From JBOGWP01 sp050693875 (lineage in GTDB: Bacteria; Actinomycetota; CADDZG01; JAHWKV01; JBOGWP01), in contig JBOGWP010000087.1 in the NCBI GenBank assembly GCA_050693875.1, positions 1 through 9,982 of the forward strand: a DNA stretch of 9,982 bases. The letters run 5' to 3'. This document shows positions 6,004 to 9,982 of the stretch, piece by piece. The stretch's first letter is position 1, and the number at the start of each line of letters is the position of its first letter. Made by a program: the position numbers and the translations under genes. The notes beneath the pieces were generated by a model, which saw nothing but the letters and a program-made list of their open reading frames with translations, was not told where the DNA came from and ran no database searches.

Positions 6004-6474
6004 TCAACCCGCCTGGAATTCTGAGGTCATGCCCTTGAGCGAGTGCGGCTGCCCGTCGGCGTCCTTCATGAAGCAGATGAAGCCGTATCGCCCGGGCAGC
6101 AGGTCGGCGGCGAAGACCCGTCGCTCGCCCGGCCGCTGGTCGAAGACGATCGCGATCGTCGCGGCGGCCCGGCGTGTGGGGGCCCTGAGCTGCTCGGCGA
6201 TGGTTGCCGGGTAGTCGGGAGGAAGGCGGACCAGGGTCATCTCGTGGGGCAGGCGTCCCCGGTTGGCGACCTCGAAGACCACCCTGCCGGCGGGGGCGGC
6301 GGGTTGATGCTCGAAGCGGTACTCGCGCATCCCGACCCGAAACGACGGCACCGATGGTGGAAGCTGCCTCCCCTCTGCGCAGGCTGGAGCGGCCGTCGCC
6401 AGGGCGCACAGGATGAGGGCGCCGACCCGGCGGCGGGATGCGTGTTGGGTCGCGGGCCCGGCAGCGCGGGTCAT
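6004..6474 (-). CDS. Exported cupredoxin-like copper protein
   Basis: The 156-residue product has a signal peptide (SRRR at 13-16, hydrophobic to about residue 30, then APAC with Cys32, so possibly a lipoprotein). A plastocyanin-like beta-barrel follows. Candidate type-1 copper ligands are His77 in NRGRLPHEM, then Cys134, His144 and Met149 in the C-terminal CFMKDADGQPHSLKGM segment. The C-x9-H-x4-M spacing is longer than in classical plastocyanins but is, to my knowledge, seen in actinobacterial cupredoxin-domain proteins. An outer-surface electron-transfer or copper-binding role is plausible; no redox partner is in the window. ATG 6474 overlaps the stop of the Asp-box gene as ATGA and has no Shine-Dalgarno of its own, so translation is probably coupled. 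The same frame is open further upstream to about 7059 only as a shadow of the preceding gene. Confidence 0.8.
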   Translation of the reverse strand: MTRAAGPATQHASRRRVGALILCALATAAPACAEGRQLPPSVPSFRVGMREYRFEHQPAAPAGRVVFEVANRGRLPHEMTLVRLPPDYPATIAEQLRAPTRRAAATIAIVFDQRPGERRVFAADLLPGRYGFICFMKDADGQPHSLKGMTSEFQAG

Positions 6475-8060
6475 GGTGATCGGCGGCGGCGTCGAAGCCG
6501 GACCCCCACCAGGACGGCGAGGCCCGCCCCCACGCCCATCACGCCCGCCGCGGCAGCCGCAGTCGGCACCTCCCATCGGCTTGGCGGTGCGGCGTCGCCC
6601 CCAAGCGTGATCCGGGCCGCGAACACGTCCTGGTGCTCCTGGCCCCGAGGGGCCATCCGGGTGTCGGTCCAGGCGGCGAGCGCGCCTGACCGCCCTGAGT
6701 GGAGGGCGATCCGGGAGCCGAACTCGACCAGGCCCTCGGCCGAGGGGATCGGATAGCGGCTGCCGGTGTCGGAGAAGAAGCTCGCCGTGGTGATCCGAAG
6801 GTTCGGGGTGAAGCTGCGCCCCCCATCGAGCGAGGAGGTGTAGGAGACGTGGTTCCGCACGTTCTCCGGGTCGTCCCGGCGGTCGTAGAAGATCGCGTCC
6901 AAGCGCCCGTCGTCCGAGACCGAGAGCCTTGGCAGGTACTGATGCCTCCCGTTGCCGACGGGGTCGTCGTTCATCCGAACGCCCCTTCCGAACGACCTCG
7001 CGCCGTCGGCGGATCTGGCCGTGAAGACGTCCCAGTCGCCGTGGCGGCCGTCCCACCACGAGACATAGACCCGTCCCTTGTCGTCGGCGACGAGGGAGGG
7101 AGGGGGCATGGTGAAGATCAGCATCACCCGCTCAGGCGGGACGATCGTGTCGTCGATGACCGTACCCGGACCAAAGTGCCCCCCGGCGTCGCCCGAGGTG
7201 GAGACGACGAGCGACCAGGTGCCCTGCCACGCCGGCCCCTCGAGGCCCTGGTAGTCGATCGCGTCGCGCTGGAGGTCGTAGTAGGCGACGTGCACCGATC
7301 CCCGGGGTCCGAGGGCCAGCCCAGGGGCGACCGCCCGAGGCCTTTCGGCGTCGCTCACCACCACCGGCATCGAGAACGTCATCCCGCCGTCGTCGGAGTG
7401 GGCGGCCTGGATCGGGTTCGAGGTCGGCGGGAGGCCTCCGAGGGATGGCTCCGCCGTGGCGTGGAGCCACACGAGGTGCAGGCGGTCCCGCTCTCGATCG
7501 ACGCCCATCCGCACGGAGTAGTTGTTGGCGCCGAGGATCCGGCGGGGGACGCCGAACGACCGCCCCCAGTCCCGCGAGGTGGTGAGGAACACGCCCATCG
7601 GGGTGTTGCCTCGCCCGTGGAGGCCGGTGAAGAGATAGTAGAGGGTGCCCTTGGCATCGAAGGCGATCTCGGGGGCATAGCAGCGCTCGGCTCCCTTCGG
7701 AAGGGTCGGCACGGGCCGAGCCGGGATCCAGGTCGTTCCGCCGTCGCCCGAGAGGTGCAGCTGGCAGCCGAACTGGCTCGGCCCGTCGATCCGGCTGGCA
7801 AGGGCTACGAGGCGGGGCTCGTCGGGATTGGCGGCAAGGAGGGGCGAATTCTGCGATGCGGGCCGGGAGAGGTTGACGGCGGTTACGGGTACGGCGCTGC
7901 TGGTCCTAACGGTCCCCACCCCGGATGACGGCAGCCCGCGCACGGGGCCGGCAGCCCCGACGAGAATAGGCGCGGTCAAAAGAGCGAAATGCGCCCAGTG
8001 ATTCGAGTGAGAACGGCCTCGGGACACGGGGGCCGAGCGCTTCCTCGCGCCCGGCCCCAT
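6471..8060 (-). CDS. Membrane-anchored six-Asp-box beta-propeller (sialidase-like fold) protein
   Basis: The 529-residue product has a signal segment at about 23-42, a propeller domain, and one C-terminal membrane helix (about 499-521) followed by RRRRR. Six Asp boxes of the SxDxGxxF/W type lie at residues 104, 162, 222, 289, 350 and 410; the clearest are SGDGGTTW and SLDGGRSF. Their regular spacing of 58-67 residues indicates a six-bladed sialidase/BNR-type propeller. WWDGR...DVFTARS and WTDTR...DVFAARI are typical of exported actinobacterial proteins annotated as exo-alpha-sialidases. I could not identify the FRIP motif or a convincing arginine triad, so hydrolase activity is not supported; glycan or protein binding is as likely. 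ATG 8060 follows an AAGGGGG stretch. The gene lies 35 bp behind the 8096-8527 gene and overlaps the cupredoxin gene by 4 nt, giving a three-gene operon. Confidence 0.85.
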   Translation of the reverse strand: MGPGARKRSAPVSRGRSHSNHWAHFALLTAPILVGAAGPVRGLPSSGVGTVRTSSAVPVTAVNLSRPASQNSPLLAANPDEPRLVALASRIDGPSQFGCQLHLSGDGGTTWIPARPVPTLPKGAERCYAPEIAFDAKGTLYYLFTGLHGRGNTPMGVFLTTSRDWGRSFGVPRRILGANNYSVRMGVDRERDRLHLVWLHATAEPSLGGLPPTSNPIQAAHSDDGGMTFSMPVVVSDAERPRAVAPGLALGPRGSVHVAYYDLQRDAIDYQGLEGPAWQGTWSLVVSTSGDAGGHFGPGTVIDDTIVPPERVMLIFTMPPPSLVADDKGRVYVSWWDGRHGDWDVFTARSADGARSFGRGVRMNDDPVGNGRHQYLPRLSVSDDGRLDAIFYDRRDDPENVRNHVSYTSSLDGGRSFTPNLRITTASFFSDTGSRYPIPSAEGLVEFGSRIALHSGRSGALAAWTDTRMAPRGQEHQDVFAARITLGGDAAPPSRWEVPTAAAAAGVMGVGAGLAVLVGVRLRRRRRSP

Positions 8061-8095
8061 GCGCCCCCTTTAGCCCCTGAGCTGCTCCGCGGCCG

Positions 8096-8527
8096 CTAGG
8101 TCACGCTGAAGTTCTTGTGGTTGCTGATGTGCTGATTATCGAACTTGGCGCAGGCGGTGTAGTTGCCGCTGCTCCCTGGCATCGTCACGTCGACATACCA
8201 GTCGCCGTCGCCGTTGGTGGAGAAGGTCCCGAAGTTGTCGTTGGAGTTGTGGCATGCGTTCTCGCCCTGGCTCGTCAGGGCATACCGAAGCTTTGCAGGC
8301 CCGAACGTGGCGTCATAAGATCCAAATAGCTTGTTCTTCGCGGCCGCACTCGCCGACCAGCTCGTGATCTCCGTGCTCAAGCCGCAGCTCGCGGCCGACG
8401 TGGTCGTCGAGCAGAAATAGAGATCGCCGAGATGGCTGGTGCACGCCCATGCGATCGCTCCGATCGACAGGAGCATGGCCATGAACCCACCCGTGATCAG
8501 GGTCACTCCTCTCCGCTTGCGATTCAT
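8096..8527 (-). CDS. Small secreted AWAC-family protein, paralogue of the 5434-5856 product
   Basis: The 143-residue product begins MNRKRRG, has a hydrophobic signal core and AWACT at 26-30, then a beta-rich domain with Cys39, Cys48, ACHNSN (Cys92), YVDVTMPG, Cys126 and a C-terminal HKNFSV. Cys92/Cys126 and the HKxF end align with Cys85/Cys121 and HKTFTV of the 5434-5856 protein. The extra pair Cys39/Cys48 is absent there and may form a second disulfide. The start at ATG 8527 is supported by GGAGGTGA just upstream. The gene is first in the operon with the Asp-box and cupredoxin-like genes and is driven by the box at 8588-8635. No known family was recognised. It could be a secreted structural or binding protein; its function is unknown. 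Confidence 0.82.
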   Translation of the reverse strand: MNRKRRGVTLITGGFMAMLLSIGAIAWACTSHLGDLYFCSTTTSAASCGLSTEITSWSASAAAKNKLFGSYDATFGPAKLRYALTSQGENACHNSNDNFGTFSTNGDGDWYVDVTMPGSSGNYTACAKFDNQHISNHKNFSVT

Positions 8528-8530
8528 CGC

Positions 8531-8538
8531 TCACCTCC
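8531..8538 (-). promoter_or_regulatory. Ribosome binding site GGAGGTGA for the 8096-8527 gene
   Basis: GGAGG lies 6 nt before ATG 8527 on the minus strand, a strong site that confirms the start and the signal peptide beginning MNRKRRG. Confidence 0.8.
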
Positions 8539-8587
8539 AGAGTATCCCTTGACTCACCACCGCCAATGGCAGCATCCACGGTTCATC

Positions 8588-8635
8588 ATTGTCCGGTGCA
8601 TGACGCTCGGAATCAATGTGCAATTCGGCCTATGC
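8588..8635 (-). promoter_or_regulatory. AWAC-box promoter, copy 3
   Basis: On the minus strand GCAT-AGGCCGAA-TTG-CACATTGA runs from 8635 to 8613. It matches copies 1 and 2 except that two bases after GCAT are missing and A is replaced by C in AGGCCGAA. TTGATT (8616-8611) is followed after 17 bp by GACAAT (8593-8588), a fair -10. Transcription would begin near 8581, about 54 nt before ATG 8527. The box starts 24 bp past the stop of the delta-60-repeat gene, so the operon has its own promoter. Confidence 0.72.
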
Positions 8636-8659
8636 GTCGCAGCAAATGGGAAGGGAAGC

Positions 8660-9982
8660 TCAGGCATCGCCGATTGTCTCCACCCCGCTCACGGAGTAGA
8701 CCCCTCCGGTCACTGGATCGGTCACCGTGAAGGTGGGAGCGGACCCGCTGACGTCCGACGTCGTCAGGCCCTCGCCCAGCAGGAGAGTGTCCGTCCCCAG
8801 GCCCCCGGCGATCGTCTCGGTGGCCCCGGCAGGAACGTCGCCGGCGGCGATCCCGATCAGGTCGTTGCCGCCCGCTCCCATGATCGAGTCCGCGCCGAGC
8901 CCGCCGTGGATGCAGTCGGCGCCGCCGCCGCCCACCACCGCGTCGCTGCCGTCGAGCGCGAGCAGGAGGTCGCGCTTGGCCCCGCCTCTCAGCGTGTCGT
9001 CGCCGGTGGTCCCGTAGCCGACACGGTCGATGCTCATCCCGGGACAGTGCTCGGCGAGCGGTGCTGTCACCGGATCTCCCAGATACCGGGCGGCGCTGAA
9101 CGCGAAGGCTCCGTCGACCACAGACCGGCCAACCATCACGATCTTTCCGTCCGACTGGACGGCCACGTCCGAGGACTCGTCCTGGTCGGCATCGAGGTCG
9201 GTGGTCACGATGCCCTTGCGGCCGAAACTCTTGTCGAGCGAGCCATCCGGGTGGAAGCGCCCGATCACGGCGTCATCTAGCCCGATGGCGCCCTGGATGA
9301 CATCGTTCCCGCTCGCAACGATCTTGCCGTCCGGCTGCAGCGCAATCCCAGCCTCGGCCGTGTTGAATGCGCCCACGACGACCTTCCCGCCCCCCCCGAA
9401 GCTGGGGTCGAGGGAGCCATCGGGGAGGTAGCGGGCCAAGGCTCCATCGTCGCCCGATCGACCCGCAACCACGATCTTCTGATCCGGCTGGATGACGACG
9501 CCTCCACCGGAGTCGTTCTTTCCGTGAAAGTCCGTTACGACGGTTCCGCCTCCCGCGAACGTCGAATCCAAGGAACCGTCGGGGTTGTACCTGGCGAGAG
9601 CCCAGTCCCCCGCGGTGATATCTCCCGGGTCGGTGCGTCCGACAGCCATGATTTTGCCGTCGGCCTGCAGCGCGACACTGCGCGCAGCGCTGAAGGGACC
9701 GATGCTCGTTTTCACGATGCCGCCGGTGCCGAAGGTTGGGTCGAGCGACCCGTCGGGGAGATAGCGAACCAGGCCGAACTGCTCGGCGACCAGTCCGACT
9801 GACACGATCTTTCCATCTGGCTGAAGGGCGAGGGCGAAGGCACTGTCCGTTTCGCTAATGCTGCCGCTGACGTCAGTCAAGACCAACCCCCCGGAACCAA
9901 AGCTGGCGTCGAGCGACCCGTCAGGGAGGTAGCGAGCGAGGGCGAAGAAATTGCCTGCAGTCGACGCCACGCGGCCCGTGAC
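8660..9982 (-). CDS. Delta-60-repeat protein with RTX-like C-terminal repeats (N-terminus outside the window)
   Basis: The frame is open to the right edge, giving 440 residues of a longer protein; codons 9971-9982 (VTGR) continue the repeat pattern, so GTG 9970 is not the start. Five repeats of about 55-60 residues carry ARYLPDGSLDPSFGGGG and ALQPDGKIVVxG, the pattern of the delta-60 repeat family, likely propeller blades. A sixth (ARYLGDP) is degenerate. Near 8853-9021 come about six glycine/aspartate-rich nonapeptide-like units (GTTGDDTLRGG to GAGGNDLIG) resembling calcium-binding RTX repeats, then a C-terminal region ending in VSGVETIGDA. The protein is probably exported and calcium-stabilised; the signal sequence is not visible. 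A single Cys lies in the RTX part (GGADCIHGG). Function is unknown; adhesion or surface-layer roles are possible. Confidence 0.85.
   Translation of the reverse strand, partial: VTGRVASTAGNFFALARYLPDGSLDASFGSGGLVLTDVSGSISETDSAFALALQPDGKIVSVGLVAEQFGLVRYLPDGSLDPTFGTGGIVKTSIGPFSAARSVALQADGKIMAVGRTDPGDITAGDWALARYNPDGSLDSTFAGGGTVVTDFHGKNDSGGGVVIQPDQKIVVAGRSGDDGALARYLPDGSLDPSFGGGGKVVVGAFNTAEAGIALQPDGKIVASGNDVIQGAIGLDDAVIGRFHPDGSLDKSFGRKGIVTTDLDADQDESSDVAVQSDGKIVMVGRSVVDGAFAFSAARYLGDPVTAPLAEHCPGMSIDRVGYGTTGDDTLRGGAKRDLLLALDGSDAVVGGGGADCIHGGLGADSIMGAGGNDLIGIAAGDVPAGATETIAGGLGTDTLLLGEGLTTSDVSGSAPTFTVTDPVTGGVYSVSGVETIGDA

Noticed and set aside
6475..7059. Extension of the cupredoxin-like gene to 7059
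   Set aside because: This stretch is out of frame with and inside the Asp-box gene; ATG 6474 lies just before the signal peptide and overlaps the upstream stop as ATGA.
6699..7928. 409-residue open frame opposite the Asp-box gene
   Set aside because: It is antisense to a strongly supported gene with six regular Asp boxes and has no recognisable features of its own.
8432..9280. 282-residue plus-strand open frame crossing the 8528-8659 gap
   Set aside because: It runs antisense through the signal-peptide gene, the conserved promoter box and the delta-60 gene; its composition is that of a shadow frame.

Overview
The window comes from a high-GC bacterium, most likely an actinobacterium (Acidimicrobiia- or Thermoleophilia-like). 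This is an inference from GC-rich third codon positions, strong AGGAGG-type ribosome binding sites and the types of exported repeat proteins; no rRNA, tRNA or housekeeping gene is present to place it. It looks like an accessory region for exported or surface proteins, bordered on the left by part of a mobile element.

Layout. At 1-1012 (+) lies the right part of a probable insertion sequence: the last codons of an upstream gene overlap by 4 nt an ExeA/TniB-like AAA ATPase (121-936), followed by about 75 bp of non-coding element end. At 1126-2007 (+) is a secreted, membrane-anchored protein with an IPT-like beta-sandwich. It converges on everything else, which is on the minus strand. Reading in the minus direction from the right edge: a delta-60-repeat protein with RTX-like C-terminal repeats (8660 to beyond 9982, N-terminus missing); a small secreted protein (8096-8527), a membrane-anchored six-Asp-box propeller protein (6471-8060) and a cupredoxin-like protein (6004-6474), forming one operon; then a second small secreted protein (5434-5856) followed by a very large Kelch protein (2065-5349) made of seven blades, an IPT domain, seven more blades and five 42-residue GYW repeats.

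Main finding. Three genes (1126 +, 5856 - and 8527 -) have the same signal-peptide end, AWAC-T. Each is preceded, 71-85 nt before its start codon, by the same DNA box: GCAT-N(0 or 2)-AGG[A/C]CGAA-N3-CACATTGA. The TTGA at the end of the box can serve as a -35 element. In all three cases a plausible -10 hexamer ending in AT follows at exactly 17 bp, giving predicted leaders of about 40-55 nt. This looks like one regulon: an activator site overlapping a sigma-A-type promoter, controlling a family of AWAC-type exported proteins and the propeller proteins encoded behind two of them. The regulator is not in the window.

The two minus-strand units have parallel designs: box, small AWAC protein, then a large beta-propeller protein. 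The two small proteins are divergent paralogues, sharing CH(S/N)SN, a later Cys and a C-terminal HKxF(T/S)V. I could not assign an enzymatic activity to the exported proteins. An adhesive, matrix or ligand-binding role at the cell surface is the simplest reading, but it is inference.
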